NCBI GenBank assembly: GCA_016180195.1
Contig: JACPBS010000006.1
Span: forward strand, 68,681 to 128,674
DNA from: Candidatus Woesearchaeota archaeon
Lineage (GTDB): Archaea; Nanobdellota; Nanobdellia; Woesearchaeales; UBA10216
Length of the DNA stretch: 59,994 nucleotides
Direction of reading: 5' to 3'
The position numbers and the translations under genes are program-made. This document shows positions 8,281 through 16,200 of the stretch, piece by piece. The notes under the pieces were generated by a model, which saw only the letters and a list, made by a program, of their open reading frames with translations, had not been told where the DNA came from and did no database searches. Numbering within the stretch: the first letter of the stretch is position 1; every line of letters begins with the position of its first letter.

Positions 8281-8657
8281 TCCTCCTCAAGCTCGCCGAA
8301 ACCAGGCATGCGCTTCCCCGGGATCTTTCCCCTGGGAGCAAGCGAGATTGATGGCTGGATCCTCTGCATTGGAGGGAAATGCAGTCGTGTTTTCCTTTCG
8401 GCCTGCTTCGAGATTTTCGGAAGATGCTCCCCCTCTATTTCAATAAGGATAAGCAGGGCGCGCGCAATCTCCTCATTCTGCTTGATCAGCGTATCGAGCT
8501 TTGCAGAAAGGCTATTATCCGCCTCTGCATGAATATCTGAGCTTGCAGTCTTGAAAATGGCGATAAGCTCCGCAACAACCTTTGTCAGGTCGTTTATGGC
8601 TTCCTTCAGTTCCTGCGGATCGCTGCCAGAATCAAGCGCCAACAAATCATCGGGCAT
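8277..8657 (-). CDS. Hypothetical helical protein, first gene of a two-gene operon
   Basis: The 126-residue protein has a helical N-terminal two-thirds (LKEAINDLTKVVAELIAIF; LSAKLDTLIKQNEEIARALL), probably forming a coiled coil, and a basic, proline-rich tail ending in an acidic GELEED. No known domain was recognised. An AGAGGT Shine-Dalgarno sits seven bases before ATG 8657, and a TATA-like tract at 8691-8702 is shared with the divergent DUF167 gene. The downstream 88-residue coiled-coil gene overlaps it by four bases. Confidence 0.55.
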   Translation of the reverse strand: MPDDLLALDSGSDPQELKEAINDLTKVVAELIAIFKTASSDIHAEADNSLSAKLDTLIKQNEEIARALLILIEIEGEHLPKISKQAERKTRLHFPPMQRIQPSISLAPRGKIPGKRMPGFGELEED

Positions 8658-8690
8658 TTTTCAAACCTCTTTAACCAAAAACAGGCGCCA

Positions 8691-8702
8691 TTAATATATA
8701 TA
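8691..8702. promoter_or_regulatory. Shared divergent TATA region
   Basis: ttaatatatata is nearly self-complementary. For the plus-strand DUF167 gene it is centred 27 bases before the ATG (leaderless). For the minus-strand operon it leaves a short leader carrying a Shine-Dalgarno. One tract may serve both directions. Confidence 0.55.
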
Positions 8703-8723
8703 GGTTTCTATTCATCACTGCAC

Positions 8724-8942
8724 ATGGAACGATTACGGGTGATCGTAAAGCCAAACTCGCTGAAAAACCAGATATTGGGGTTTGACAATGAAAAGAAAGC
8801 GCTCATTGTGAGGATAAGCGCAAGGCCTGAGGACAACAAGGCAAATGCCGAGCTTGTGAAGTTCCTTTCAAAAGAGATGAAACAGAAATTCAGGATAGTA
8901 AGCGGATTCAAGTCCAGGGAGAAGCTATTGGAAAAGTATTAG
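8724..8942 (+). CDS. DUF167 (YggU) family protein
   Basis: The 72-residue protein matches the DUF167/YggU family over its whole length. It contains VIVKPNSLKNQILG, the core LIVRISARPEDNKANAELVKFLS and a C-terminal FRIVSGFKSREKLL. The family is small, widespread and of unknown function. The start is fixed by the TATA spacing. It is a single-gene unit. Confidence 0.88.
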   Translation: MERLRVIVKPNSLKNQILGFDNEKKALIVRISARPEDNKANAELVKFLSKEMKQKFRIVSGFKSREKLLEKY

Positions 8943-8956
8943 TGCAAAAAGAAAAA

Positions 8957-8966
8957 AATTATATAT
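8957..8966 (+). promoter_or_regulatory. Promoter and strong Shine-Dalgarno of the 9002 gene
   Basis: The AT-rich box at 8957-8966 is followed by a short leader with a gggggtg Shine-Dalgarno at 8989-8995, seven bases before ATG 9002. This is unusual here, because most first genes in the window look leaderless. Confidence 0.5.
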
Positions 8967-9001
8967 GTATCCGCATAAATTTTAATCAGGGGGTGTCATA
9001 A

Positions 9002-9319
9002 ATGGATTTTGTTCAAGTTGCTATTGTCTATGCAGGAGTTAACAATTATCCCGTTGTACCTATTGAGGACGCTTCTACGGGAATCTTCTCGAAAAGACCT
9101 TATGAGGTAATAAGCAGTCAAGGCACAGAAAGAGAAGTTATTGAAAGCTTAACCGCGATAATAAATGGCACATTAGAACAACTGGGCATCTTTAATTCAA
9201 AATTTCCAGGAAGAAAGCCTGAACACTTGAGCATGGCTGTCATAAACTCGGCAATCGCACATTCAAATATGCAATATAAAGTTGAATTTCCACTAGAAGG
9301 CTATACGGCTTGGTCCTAA
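9002..9319 (+). CDS. Hypothetical protein with strong ribosome binding site
   Basis: The 105-residue protein begins with a strand-like hydrophobic stretch (VQVAIVYAGVNNYPVVPIED) and contains a helix around EREVIESLTAIINGTLEQL. The second half is polar with a hydrophobic end. No motif or family was recognised. The Shine-Dalgarno and promoter make it a credible gene. It ends just before an inverted repeat. Confidence 0.5.
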   Translation: MDFVQVAIVYAGVNNYPVVPIEDASTGIFSKRPYEVISSQGTEREVIESLTAIINGTLEQLGIFNSKFPGRKPEHLSMAVINSAIAHSNMQYKVEFPLEGYTAWS

Positions 9320-9323
9320 GCCG

Positions 9324-9359
9324 GCATGGGGGAAAAAGAGGTGTCCAAAACCCCCATGC
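9324..9359. terminator. Inverted repeat after the 9002 gene
   Basis: A perfect nine-base stem gcatggggg / cccccatgc with an 18-base loop lies five bases after the stop codon. There is no T-run directly after it, so its role (terminator, 3' processing or a duplicated motif) is uncertain. The rest of the gap to 9473 shows nothing clear. Confidence 0.45.
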
Positions 9360-9472
9360 AGAGGCTAGGATCGTGCGATATCAAGCCATAGATTATATGG
9401 TAATTCTATTTTTTAATAAGTTTGCTATATAAAATATAAAGACGTATTAACAATAAAAAAGAAAGAGATGAA

Positions 9473-11116
9473 TCACATTTCTCCGCCGTAGCCCCCACCT
9501 GGGCCTCCTGGAGGCATCTCAGGCCCCTTTGACTTGCCGGCGCTTGCGATCACATCGTCAATTCTAAGGATCATTATTGCAACCTCGCTGGCAGAGCTCA
9601 CCGCCTGCGTCTTAATCTTCAGCGGCTCGACAATACCCTCTTTCCATGAGTCAATAACCTTTCCTGTGAACACATTTATACCGATCCACTTCTTGGCATT
9701 GTCATGCGCAGCCTTAAGCTCAGTCATCACGTCAATCGGGTCAAGGCCTGCATTCTCGGCGAGGGTCCTGGGTATGATCTCAACAGCCTCGGCAAATGCA
9801 TTCACCGCAAGCTGCTCCCTGCCGCTGAGGGATTCGGCGAACTTTCTCAATCCGCGTGCAAGCTCTATCTCAGAAGCGCCAGCGCCTGCAACAACCTTGC
9901 CGGTCTTCAATGATGCGGAAACATCCCCAAGCGCATCCTCCATTGCACGCTTCACCTCATCCACAACGTGCTCGGTGCCCCCACGTATGAGGAGCGTGAC
10001 TGATTTCGGATTCTTGCATTCCCTGACATAAGTCATGTTTTCAGATCCGACCTTAATTTCCTCCACGATTCCTGCGAATCCAAGGTCTTCCTTTGAAAGA
10101 TCATTAAGATTTGTCACTATCTTGGCTCCTGTAGCCCTTGACAGCTTTTCCATGTCGCTCTTGCTAACCCTTCTTGCAGCATAAATCCCTTTCTTCGACA
10201 TGAAATGCTGGGCCATGTCATCTATTCCCTTCTGGCAGAACACAACATTTGCCCCTGCAGCGACAACCTTCTCAACCTTGCCCTTGAGCATCTTTTCTTC
10301 CATGTCAATGAAAGCCTGCATCTGGGCTGGGTCGCTAACCTGGATCTTTGTCTCAATCTCAGTGTTCTTCACCTCTATGGCAGCATCCAAAAGAGCAACC
10401 CTGGCGCTGCTCACGATCCTAGGCATACCCGGATGGACCTTTTCCTTGTCGAGCACGACTCCCTGTATGAGCTCGGACTCCTCAACTCTGCCCCCAACCT
10501 TCTTCTCGATCTTGACATTTTCTATGTCAATCATCAGCTTGCCGTCTTCCTTATCTGCAACTGACTTTATGGACCTGACAGCAATCTTTGAAAGGATATC
10601 CTTAGCATGCTCGGCACCCTTGCCAGTCATCGCCGTGACTGCGATCTTTCTTAGGAGCTCATCATCAGCCTCGTTAACGGGCTCTGCAATGCTATTGAGT
10701 ATCTCTAGCGATTTTTCAGCAGCAAGCCTATACCCCCTTGCCACTACAGTCGGATGGATTTCCTTGTCGATGAGATTCTCAGCCTGCTTAAGAAGCTCGC
10801 CTGCCAAGACAACCGCGGTTGTCGTGCCATCCCCAACCTCATCTTCCTGGGTCTTTGCAACTTCAACTATCATCTTAGCAGCCGGATGCTCGATGCTCAT
10901 CTCCTCAAGGATCGTGACCCCGTCATTAGTGATGACTACATCACCAAGCGAGTCAACAAGCATCTTATCCATCCCTTTCGGTCCAAGCGTGGTCCTGACT
11001 GTCTCCGCCACTGCCTTGGCTGCCATGATATTGGTCCTCTGGGCATTCCTTCCAGTAGTCCTCTGGCTACCCTCGGATAAAATAAAGATTGGTTGCATCT
11101 GCTGTTGCGCGTTCAT
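9473..11116 (-). CDS. Thermosome subunit (group II chaperonin)
   Basis: The 547-residue subunit belongs to the double-ring, lid-bearing archaeal chaperonin that folds cytosolic proteins with ATP. Clear motifs include [12 protein letters not shown] near the N-terminus, the ATPase loop [15 protein letters not shown], the apical domain in the middle, and the intermediate-domain aspartate region near [11 protein letters not shown]. The C-terminus is the typical flexible Gly/Met-rich tail ending GGYGGEM. A GGAGGG Shine-Dalgarno precedes ATG 11116. It is the second gene after a DUF3467 gene with a 15-base gap, so both share the promoter near 11518. No second chaperonin subunit is present in the window. 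Confidence 0.97.
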   Translation of the reverse strand: MNAQQQMQPIFILSEGSQRTTGRNAQRTNIMAAKAVAETVRTTLGPKGMDKMLVDSLGDVVITNDGVTILEEMSIEHPAAKMIVEVAKTQEDEVGDGTTTAVVLAGELLKQAENLIDKEIHPTVVARGYRLAAEKSLEILNSIAEPVNEADDELLRKIAVTAMTGKGAEHAKDILSKIAVRSIKSVADKEDGKLMIDIENVKIEKKVGGRVEESELIQGVVLDKEKVHPGMPRIVSSARVALLDAAIEVKNTEIETKIQVSDPAQMQAFIDMEEKMLKGKVEKVVAAGANVVFCQKGIDDMAQHFMSKKGIYAARRVSKSDMEKLSRATGAKIVTNLNDLSKEDLGFAGIVEEIKVGSENMTYVRECKNPKSVTLLIRGGTEHVVDEVKRAMEDALGDVSASLKTGKVVAGAGASEIELARGLRKFAESLSGREQLAVNAFAEAVEIIPRTLAENAGLDPIDVMTELKAAHDNAKKWIGINVFTGKVIDSWKEGIVEPLKIKTQAVSSASEVAIMILRIDDVIASAGKSKGPEMPPGGPGGGYGGEM

Positions 11117-11131
11117 ATCAACATCCCTCCA

Positions 11132-11470
11132 TTAGCCAAAATAATCCTGTTTTGCTGCCTTAGACTTCTTTCCAGCACTTACCTCATGCTTTGCCAGATT
11201 TTCAGGCATCTTAATCTCTCCAAACTTTTTCTCGTATTTTGAAATGTTGTCCTTCAATACATTAAGGACGTCCTTTGCAAAATAAGGATCAAGAAGAATG
11301 ACATTATGCTTGACAACCATCCTGGGCGGGTTCCCCGGGAGGTCCATCCTGGGAGTCATAGACTTGAAGTCTATCACGAATCTCATGGGGCTGTGTGACA
11401 CGCTAACCTCGTCAGCGAAAAAATCGTTCCCATTAACAACATCAACCCGAACATTTTGGTCATCAGCCAT
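11132..11470 (-). CDS. DUF3467 family protein
   Basis: The 112-residue protein matches DUF3467: an N-terminal strand, the characteristic [13 protein letters not shown] segment, then [35 protein letters not shown] and a polar tail. The family is small and widely distributed in bacteria and archaea, with no assigned function. I place the start at ATG 11470; an in-frame GTG at 11479 would add three residues. It is the promoter-proximal gene of a two-gene operon with the thermosome, which hints at a link to protein quality control (inference). Confidence 0.8.
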   Translation of the reverse strand: MADDQNVRVDVVNGNDFFADEVSVSHSPMRFVIDFKSMTPRMDLPGNPPRMVVKHNVILLDPYFAKDVLNVLKDNISKYEKKFGEIKMPENLAKHEVSAGKKSKAAKQDYFG

Positions 11471-11511
11471 AGCAATCACTCATCCAAAAACAAAAAAGGG
11501 GCAGGGCTAGT

Positions 11512-11524
11512 CATATATATATTT
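11512..11524 (-). promoter_or_regulatory. TATA tract of the DUF3467-thermosome operon
   Basis: On the minus strand an aaaatatatatatga tract lies about 45 bases before the DUF3467 start, leaving a leader of roughly 20 bases. Confidence 0.5.
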
Positions 11525-11666
11525 TATGCAGTTAAAAAAAAGGATACCGAACGGGGAGGTTGTCTCATAATCAGGGATCCTTGCCAGACAAATTGCACTG
11601 GACACTGGACTCCTGCGAGTGGAATGTTATTAAAGGAGGAATAGGAGCAGCTCAGGGGTGATAAAA

Positions 11667-11756
11667 ATGCCAAGTTCAAGAAACACCAGGCTGCTGAAGG
11701 AGATTTTGGATTACATAAGGGAGGAAAGTGTCAACGATTACGTATTAAATAAATAG
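11667..11756 (+). CDS. Possible 29-residue small protein
   Basis: A short frame (MPSSRNTRLLKEILDYIREE and nine more residues) is preceded at good spacing by a ggggtgat Shine-Dalgarno. It predicts an amphipathic helix. Its last codons overlap the TATA box of the CheR-like gene. No family was recognised; reality rests on the ribosome binding site alone. The rest of the 11480-11778 gap contains the promoter of the minus-strand operon and otherwise nothing I can name. Confidence 0.35.
   Translation: MPSSRNTRLLKEILDYIREESVNDYVLNK
11743..11754 (+). promoter_or_regulatory. TATA box for the CheR-like gene
   Basis: tattaaataaat centred about 29 bases before ATG 11779; it overlaps the end of the candidate small gene. 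Confidence 0.5.
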
Positions 11757-11778
11757 AGGAACAGAATTCTTTTTAATA

Positions 11779-12609
11779 ATGGCATTGGACAGGCTATTGA
11801 AAACAGCAGGGGAAAAAGCACGAGCGGGAATAATCCTGGCTGATGATGCTGTCAGTGCTTTTTTGCCCAAAAACTTGCTTTATCAACTCTGCACAACATT
11901 GCTTGAACGGGATTACTTATGCCACATCCCCGGGAATACCGTTGCATTCAACTGCCCGGAAATGTTCGATTACCTGCTGAATGCGGCACTGCCAGCAGTA
12001 TATGATTCGAATGGGCCAGAAATCGGCATTTGGAGCGCAGGTTGCTCTACTGGTGAAGAGGCCTTTTCATTGGCCATGGTTGCGCTTGAGTACATGGAGC
12101 GCACACCCGATGCACATATAAGAATTACTGCAACTGATTTAAATGAGAACAGAATAATTATGGCGCGCACAGGCTTATTCTCTTCGGTGCGAAACTTACA
12201 ATGCATAAATAAAGGCACCGAAACCGTGATCAGAGAAGACCCGAAATGGAATATCCTGAAGAAATACAGTTCCGAACGTGCTCGAATAAGATATCCTGAG
12301 GGAAATCTGTACCGCATGGAAGCTAACCCCGAAGTCGTTGGGTTATGCACATTTGAAGTCGGAGATCTGATTACGTCCCCAAAAGAGGCGGACATTGTGG
12401 TTGTGTCAAATGTAATTAAGCACATGAACCTTGCGGACAGGAGGGCGGCAAGAAGAAGCCTGGAAAGCGCTGTAAAGCCCGACGGGTATCTCCTTGTTCA
12501 TGACCGCACCCATCCGAAATTCAACTTGCACCTTGAGTCTGATACTACTTTTCTCGCTTATAGAAAACTTCAGGGCTCAAAAGATATCGATGCAGTGCAA
12601 GCAAAATAA
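11779..12609 (+). CDS. CheR-like SAM-dependent methyltransferase
   Basis: The 276-residue protein carries the CheR methyltransferase signature IWSAGCSTGEEAFSLAM (SAM-binding loop), then RITATDLNENRIIMAR and a motif IV-like ADIVVVSNVIKHM, where CheR has CRNVLIYF. The C-terminal YLLVHDRTHPKF fits the family end. An N-terminal helical region of about 75 residues replaces the usual CheR alpha domain. CheR methylates glutamates of chemoreceptors, but no receptor, CheA, CheB or archaellum gene is in the window, so the substrate is unknown. It has its own TATA box and stands alone. Confidence 0.75.
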   Translation: MALDRLLKTAGEKARAGIILADDAVSAFLPKNLLYQLCTTLLERDYLCHIPGNTVAFNCPEMFDYLLNAALPAVYDSNGPEIGIWSAGCSTGEEAFSLAMVALEYMERTPDAHIRITATDLNENRIIMARTGLFSSVRNLQCINKGTETVIREDPKWNILKKYSSERARIRYPEGNLYRMEANPEVVGLCTFEVGDLITSPKEADIVVVSNVIKHMNLADRRAARRSLESAVKPDGYLLVHDRTHPKFNLHLESDTTFLAYRKLQGSKDIDAVQAK

Positions 12610-12617
12610 TCTGGCTT

Positions 12618-13007
12618 TCAGAAACTTTTCTTCAAATCCTCCCAAACAGCCATAACATTGCCCTCAGGATCCCTGAACCTGGCGTAAAGCCCCATGTCCC
12701 CAACCTTTACCTTTTCTGACAGCACGATTCCACCAGCCTTCTTTACCAGGTCAAGGCTTTTGTCAATAGAATCAACATTCACAACGATGATTGGCCCTTT
12801 CTCATCAGTGCGCTTCATGAAACCACCATTAATTGCTCCCGGATGCATAGGCATACCCTTATCATCTGTTTCAACAGTGTGAATCATGAAATATTCCATT
12901 CCGGGAGCAGAAACATCAGTGATCTTCCAACCGAAGCATTCCTTATAGAACTTCTGCACCCTCTCCAAGTTATCTGCAGGAACCTCAAAGTGCACAACCT
13001 TATCCAT
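12618..13007 (-). CDS. VOC superfamily (glyoxalase/bleomycin-resistance fold) protein
   Basis: The 129-residue protein has the paired beta-alpha-beta-beta-beta layout: DKVVHFEVPADNLERVQKFY with FGWKI, then IIVVNVDSIDKSL, and the closing YARFRDPEGNVMAVWE typical of VOC proteins. Histidine and glutamate residues at the start and end could bind a metal. The substrate is unknown. The in-frame ATG at 13028 lies inside the TATA region, while ATG 13007 is 27 bases downstream of tttatata, so I use 13007. It converges on the CheR-like gene with an eight-base gap. Confidence 0.85.
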   Translation of the reverse strand: MDKVVHFEVPADNLERVQKFYKECFGWKITDVSAPGMEYFMIHTVETDDKGMPMHPGAINGGFMKRTDEKGPIIVVNVDSIDKSLDLVKKAGGIVLSEKVKVGDMGLYARFRDPEGNVMAVWEDLKKSF

Positions 13008-13029
13008 GCAACCCAAATATGCATGCAAA

Positions 13030-13037
13030 TATATAAA
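13030..13037 (-). promoter_or_regulatory. TATA box for the VOC gene
   Basis: tttatata on the minus strand, centred 27 bases upstream of ATG 13007; it decides the start. Confidence 0.6.
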
Positions 13038-13060
13038 CCTGCCTGCATAATTTATAATGT

Positions 13061-13249
13061 TTATTTCCTTTTCCTAAGAAGATCCCTTACCTCTTTAGTC
13101 ACTGAAATCAGCTCGCTCATCTGGTCCTTCACCTTTGACTGCTTCCAGTTAAGATAAATCACATAAAGCTGGATTATCATGGCTATAACCATCGCTATCC
13201 ATGAAGCAATCAGTGATGTGGATAGTGTTTGCTGCGTCAACTCAACCAT
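13061..13249 (-). CDS. Small single-span membrane protein
   Basis: The 62-residue protein has a short polar N-terminus, one hydrophobic helix (about residues 11-33) and a basic amphipathic C-terminal part, VKDQMSELISVTKEVRDLLR, likely a cytoplasmic helix. It starts four bases after the HAD hydrolase stop, so both are in one transcript. No family was recognised. Confidence 0.6.
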   Translation of the reverse strand: MVELTQQTLSTSLIASWIAMVIAMIIQLYVIYLNWKQSKVKDQMSELISVTKEVRDLLRKRK

Positions 13250-13253
13250 TTCT

Positions 13254-13925
13254 TCACCTCTTTACTATGGCAAGAAGCTCATCTATGCTGTCTATCTCAA
13301 AGTCAGCCCCGCTGCTTTTAATATCTTTCGTGTCCCCATACCTAGCGAAAACCGTTCTCATCCCCACATTCTTCGCCCCTTTGATGTCCCTGCTTGGATT
13401 GTCACCCACCATGAGGGCCTCTTCAGGGGAAACATCAAGTTCCTTCAATACCCGCTTGAAAGGAACGCTGCTGGGCTTCAGCTCGCCAGTGTCGTCAAAA
13501 GTTATGACTACATCAAAGAAGTCAGCAAGGCCCATCTCCGTAAGCCTGATCCAGGCCTTAAGCCGGGGAGCGTCGGAAAGAATCGCCAGCTTGAAACCCC
13601 TTTCTTTCAGCCTGATAAGGGTAGGCACAACGCTGGGGTAAGGGCCCAAAAGCCCGAGCTGAAGCTTCCTATAGGCAACAATGCCTGCAGCAAGGATCCT
13701 GTAGTCAACCTTCTTGTGGACTTTCTCCAGGAATTTCTGGAAGATCTGCTGGTACTCGATACCGTATTCATCATAAAGCTCAAACAACGCTTTAGTAGCA
13801 TCATCCTTGCCCATCCTCAGCCCTGCTGAGATCATTGATGAAACAGCAGCCTCAACAGAAGCCCTCTTTATCTTCATGAAATCAATCAGGGTATTGTCAA
13901 GGTCGAAGATAACAGATTTTATCAT
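13254..13925 (-). CDS. HAD superfamily hydrolase
   Basis: The 223-residue protein has all four HAD motifs: nucleophile DLDNTL at residues 8-13, motif II serine in LAILSDA, a lysine near GELKPSSVPF, and motif IV GDNPSRDIKGAKN. The helical cap between motifs I and II is of the C1 type. Likely a small-molecule phosphatase of the phosphoglycolate phosphatase or haloacid dehalogenase type; the substrate is unknown. It starts 27 bases after a minus-strand tttatta box and leads a two-gene operon with the small membrane protein. Confidence 0.9.
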   Translation of the reverse strand: MIKSVIFDLDNTLIDFMKIKRASVEAAVSSMISAGLRMGKDDATKALFELYDEYGIEYQQIFQKFLEKVHKKVDYRILAAGIVAYRKLQLGLLGPYPSVVPTLIRLKERGFKLAILSDAPRLKAWIRLTEMGLADFFDVVITFDDTGELKPSSVPFKRVLKELDVSPEEALMVGDNPSRDIKGAKNVGMRTVFARYGDTKDIKSSGADFEIDSIDELLAIVKR

Positions 13926-13948
13926 CGCAACAATGAAAAATGCATTGT

Positions 13949-13955
13949 TAATAAA
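13949..13955 (-). promoter_or_regulatory. TATA box for the HAD hydrolase operon
   Basis: tttatta on the minus strand, 27 bases upstream of ATG 13925. Confidence 0.5.
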
Positions 13956-13961
13956 GGTTGC

Positions 13962-14065
13962 TGAAAAGTAACAAAAATCCGCCGTTGGGAGCTATCCTCT
14001 TCATTTCAATGGTGAATCCCGATTTGAACTGAGTTCGAATGGGCCTGATTGCAAAACGATTTGGG
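13962..14065 (-). repeat. Hairpin-array repeat, copy B
   Basis: Read on the minus strand it has hairpin 1 around cccaaatcgttttgcaatc, hairpin 2 cattcgaac/gttcaaatcggg, and a tail ending cggcggatttttgttac. Copy C at 56420-56518 has the same order, with cccaaatcgttttgcgatt, catttgaac/gttcaaattggg and cggcggatttttattac. The match over about 100 bases, with changes in the spacer, shows a dispersed repeat. Here it lies between two divergent promoters. Confidence 0.65.
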
Positions 14066-14083
14066 ATTTTCGCCACCGAAAAC

Positions 14084-14091
14084 TATAAATA
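14084..14091 (+). promoter_or_regulatory. TATA box for the nucleotidyltransferase/HEPN operon
   Basis: tataaata centred 28 bases before ATG 14116; leaderless start predicted. Confidence 0.6.
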
Positions 14092-14115
14092 ATCCTTAGC
14101 TTTAAACTAAGTAAA

Positions 14116-14679
14116 ATGTTTATTCGATCTAAGGAAGAGAGTGTTATGGAGCTTTTCTTTAATGAGCCTTCAAAGCATTGGCATTTTTCCTCGATAGTTA
14201 GCACTGCAAAAATTAGCGAGCCAAGCGCAAACAAATGGCTACAAAAAATGCTGAAAGAAAAGATTGCCCTAAAAATCAAGCCGAAAGGAAAAATGCCTTT
14301 TTTTATCGCTAACTTTAGGCATGACAATTACAGAAACAAGAAAAAAATATACGCAATTGAAAAGATGTACCAAACAGGGTTACTTTCCAAGCTTCAAGGC
14401 CTCAAAGCGAGGACAGTCATTGTTTTCGGTAGCTTTGCACGGTCAGACTGGAATACCCAAAGCGATATAGATGTATTCGTTCTTGGAGATCCAGAAGACC
14501 TTAAATATGGCATCGCATGGAGCGGATTAGGCATGGACGGGAAAGCAAGGGAGGTTGAGGTTCACTGTTTCAGTTCAGAAGAAGATATGAGGAGCATCCA
14601 AACCGGACTGATGAACAATGTAGTTAAAGGTTACTTCGTGAAAGGGAACATTCATGATGTTGCGAAGGTTTTGATATGA
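14116..14679 (+). CDS. wHTH-nucleotidyltransferase fusion (MNT-type)
   Basis: The 187-residue protein joins an N-terminal winged helix (about residues 1-65; SSIVSTAKISEPSANKWLQK as helix-turn-helix) to a minimal nucleotidyltransferase domain. The catalytic signature VIVFGSFARSDWNTQSDIDV has the GS pair and the DxD. Such MNT domains pair with HEPN proteins in type VII toxin-antitoxin modules, where the MNT enzyme AMPylates the HEPN toxin. The downstream HEPN gene overlaps by four bases. The fused DNA-binding domain suggests autoregulation (inference). Confidence 0.82.
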   Translation: MFIRSKEESVMELFFNEPSKHWHFSSIVSTAKISEPSANKWLQKMLKEKIALKIKPKGKMPFFIANFRHDNYRNKKKIYAIEKMYQTGLLSKLQGLKARTVIVFGSFARSDWNTQSDIDVFVLGDPEDLKYGIAWSGLGMDGKAREVEVHCFSSEEDMRSIQTGLMNNVVKGYFVKGNIHDVAKVLI

Positions 14680-15161
14680 AACAAGTTAAAGAGCTTGAGA
14701 AAGTCTACAATCAATGCATCTCAGAAGGCTATCTGCAAGAGCCTGAAGAAATTGACTTCGAGAAAGTTAAATCTTTGCTGGCACTTGCAATTCAGGACTT
14801 AAACACTTTGAAACAAACTATACCTATAATGGAAAAAATGGAGAATTATAGCCTGATATGGAGTGGCAAGTATGAAATCATCCGGCAACTGGTGCAGGGC
14901 ATCCTTTTTCTTGAAAAAATAAGTTCAAACAACCACCAATGCCTCTATGCATATATCTGTGTAAAACATGATGATTGGGATATTGACTGGGAAACCATTG
15001 AAACAATGCGACTCTTAAGAAACAAAATTCATTATGAAGGCAGACCTGTATCTAAAGATGTATGGGACAGGTATAAGCTCAAATTCGATATTTATGAGGA
15101 TATATTCATAAAACTGCTGAAAGAGAAGCTAATCGAACAGGAGAATAAAAATAATAACTGA
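14676..15161 (+). CDS. HEPN-domain protein, partner of the nucleotidyltransferase
   Basis: The 161-residue all-helical protein has a HEPN-like core: a helix KVKSLLALAIQDLNTLKQ, a second YEIIRQLVQGILFLEK, and a C-terminal ETMRLLRNKIHYEG. The last holds an Arg-x3-His-Tyr pattern, close to but shorter than the classic Rx4-6H RNase motif. It overlaps the nucleotidyltransferase gene by four bases (coupled translation). The pair fits a toxin-antitoxin or nucleotide-transfer module; whether the protein has RNase activity is unknown because of the short motif. Confidence 0.75.
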   Translation: MKQVKELEKVYNQCISEGYLQEPEEIDFEKVKSLLALAIQDLNTLKQTIPIMEKMENYSLIWSGKYEIIRQLVQGILFLEKISSNNHQCLYAYICVKHDDWDIDWETIETMRLLRNKIHYEGRPVSKDVWDRYKLKFDIYEDIFIKLLKEKLIEQENKNNN

Positions 15162-15168
15162 AAAAAAT

Positions 15169-15177
15169 TTATATAAG
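15169..15177 (+). promoter_or_regulatory. TATA box for the 15199 gene
   Basis: tttatataa centred 26 bases before ATG 15199. Confidence 0.6.
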
Positions 15178-15198
15178 AATTCGGATTTATTTCAAAAA

Positions 15199-15720
15199 AT
15201 GATAATCCCTATTGAACAAGTCCAAACAATCGATGGAATTGTTGAAGCATGCCGTCCGGATGGGTTTTTGAAATACCTGGCTGGAAGAATTGGATCTGTT
15301 GATTACAGGATGCCTCCCCGAGTGTATATGACTTATTCTCCTATACGAGGGCAGTCACCAGAAGTGGAGGGAGCGGGAGGGTTAACAAGTACCGTGCCCA
15401 CAAGTTTATGGAGTACCCCTGTTACAATAGTGCAGTTTTCGATGTTCCAAGGTCATGTAAGTAAAGTTGATTTTGGGGAGTACTTCGTTGAAATAGACGA
15501 AAAAGGTGTAAGAAATATTTATTATCAGGGTGAAAATCCAAAATCTGTTGATGAAATCCACAAAAAGGGTGTAGAATGGATTACTCTTATGTTTTGCAGG
15601 CCTGAATATGAAAAACCCACTTTAGTTGGGAAGAATTATCTAGCATTTCCCAGTGATCATCTCCGGCGAAAGGATGGATACCGAGATATTCCATTCCCAG
15701 GCCTTAAAGGGCAAAAATAA
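15199..15720 (+). CDS. Hypothetical protein
   Basis: The 173-residue protein is rich in aromatic residues and prolines, with alternating strands in the middle (TPVTIVQFSMFQGHVSKVDFG, EYFVEIDEKGVRNIYY). It looks like a mostly beta soluble protein. No signal peptide, membrane span or known motif was found. It has its own TATA box and converges on the zincin-like gene with a nine-base gap. Confidence 0.55.
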   Translation: MIIPIEQVQTIDGIVEACRPDGFLKYLAGRIGSVDYRMPPRVYMTYSPIRGQSPEVEGAGGLTSTVPTSLWSTPVTIVQFSMFQGHVSKVDFGEYFVEIDEKGVRNIYYQGENPKSVDEIHKKGVEWITLMFCRPEYEKPTLVGKNYLAFPSDHLRRKDGYRDIPFPGLKGQK

Positions 15721-15729
15721 GTTACAAGG

Positions 15730-16200
15730 TTATCTTTTCTGGTGATACCTTTGAACCCTGTCATAAATGCCAGAAGCTTTTCTTGCAGTTGAATCTAGGG
15801 CTCGCATGATGTAATGGCCAACCGGATTGCTGTCGCTAATGCCATGAATCCTATGCCTGATCTCATGCCTGATTGTCATGTGGTATTGGTCAAGGTTCCC
15901 TGTCAGCTCGCCAATGTTCATAACAATCCTTTTTGAAAGGTTATAACACATCCCGAGTATTCCGCACATCCCCAGGTTCTCGTCGCTCTTGTCCTCTGTT
16001 GTAACGAGATCATTAACCTTGCTGACATTAGGATAGCCCCAGTAATGCTCCTTAGGGATAACCTTGCCGTAAAACAAGCTGTCCAAATAGCTCCCAGTAA
16101 GGTAATTCATGGGCACGTATCCAGGAATATCATCCCGCCCAGCAGTAATACCCTTAACAATCGCTTCCAGATTTTTTTCATTTATAGGGCTAGTCGCCAT
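15730..16200 (-). CDS. Putative zinc metalloprotease (HExxH)
   Basis: The 156-residue protein has a zincin-like HEIRH motif at residues 112-116 (preceded by YHMTI), with a further histidine at 119 and glutamates and aspartates upstream. There is a CxxxxxC pair in GMCGILGMC. No secretion signal was seen, so it would be cytosolic. It may be a minimal metallopeptidase, but no family was identified and the third metal ligand is not certain. Its start overlaps the stop of the upstream zinc-ribbon microgene by 11 bases, so the two are co-translated. Confidence 0.55.
   Translation of the reverse strand: MATSPINEKNLEAIVKGITAGRDDIPGYVPMNYLTGSYLDSLFYGKVIPKEHYWGYPNVSKVNDLVTTEDKSDENLGMCGILGMCYNLSKRIVMNIGELTGNLDQYHMTIRHEIRHRIHGISDSNPVGHYIMRALDSTARKASGIYDRVQRYHQKR

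Noticed and set aside
10200-11135. 311-codon plus-strand frame
   Set aside because: Antisense to the thermosome gene; Ser/Ile/Leu-rich composition with no domain.
11456-11644. 62-codon plus-strand frame across the DUF3467 promoter
   Set aside because: Overlaps the start and promoter of the minus-strand operon and has no start signal.
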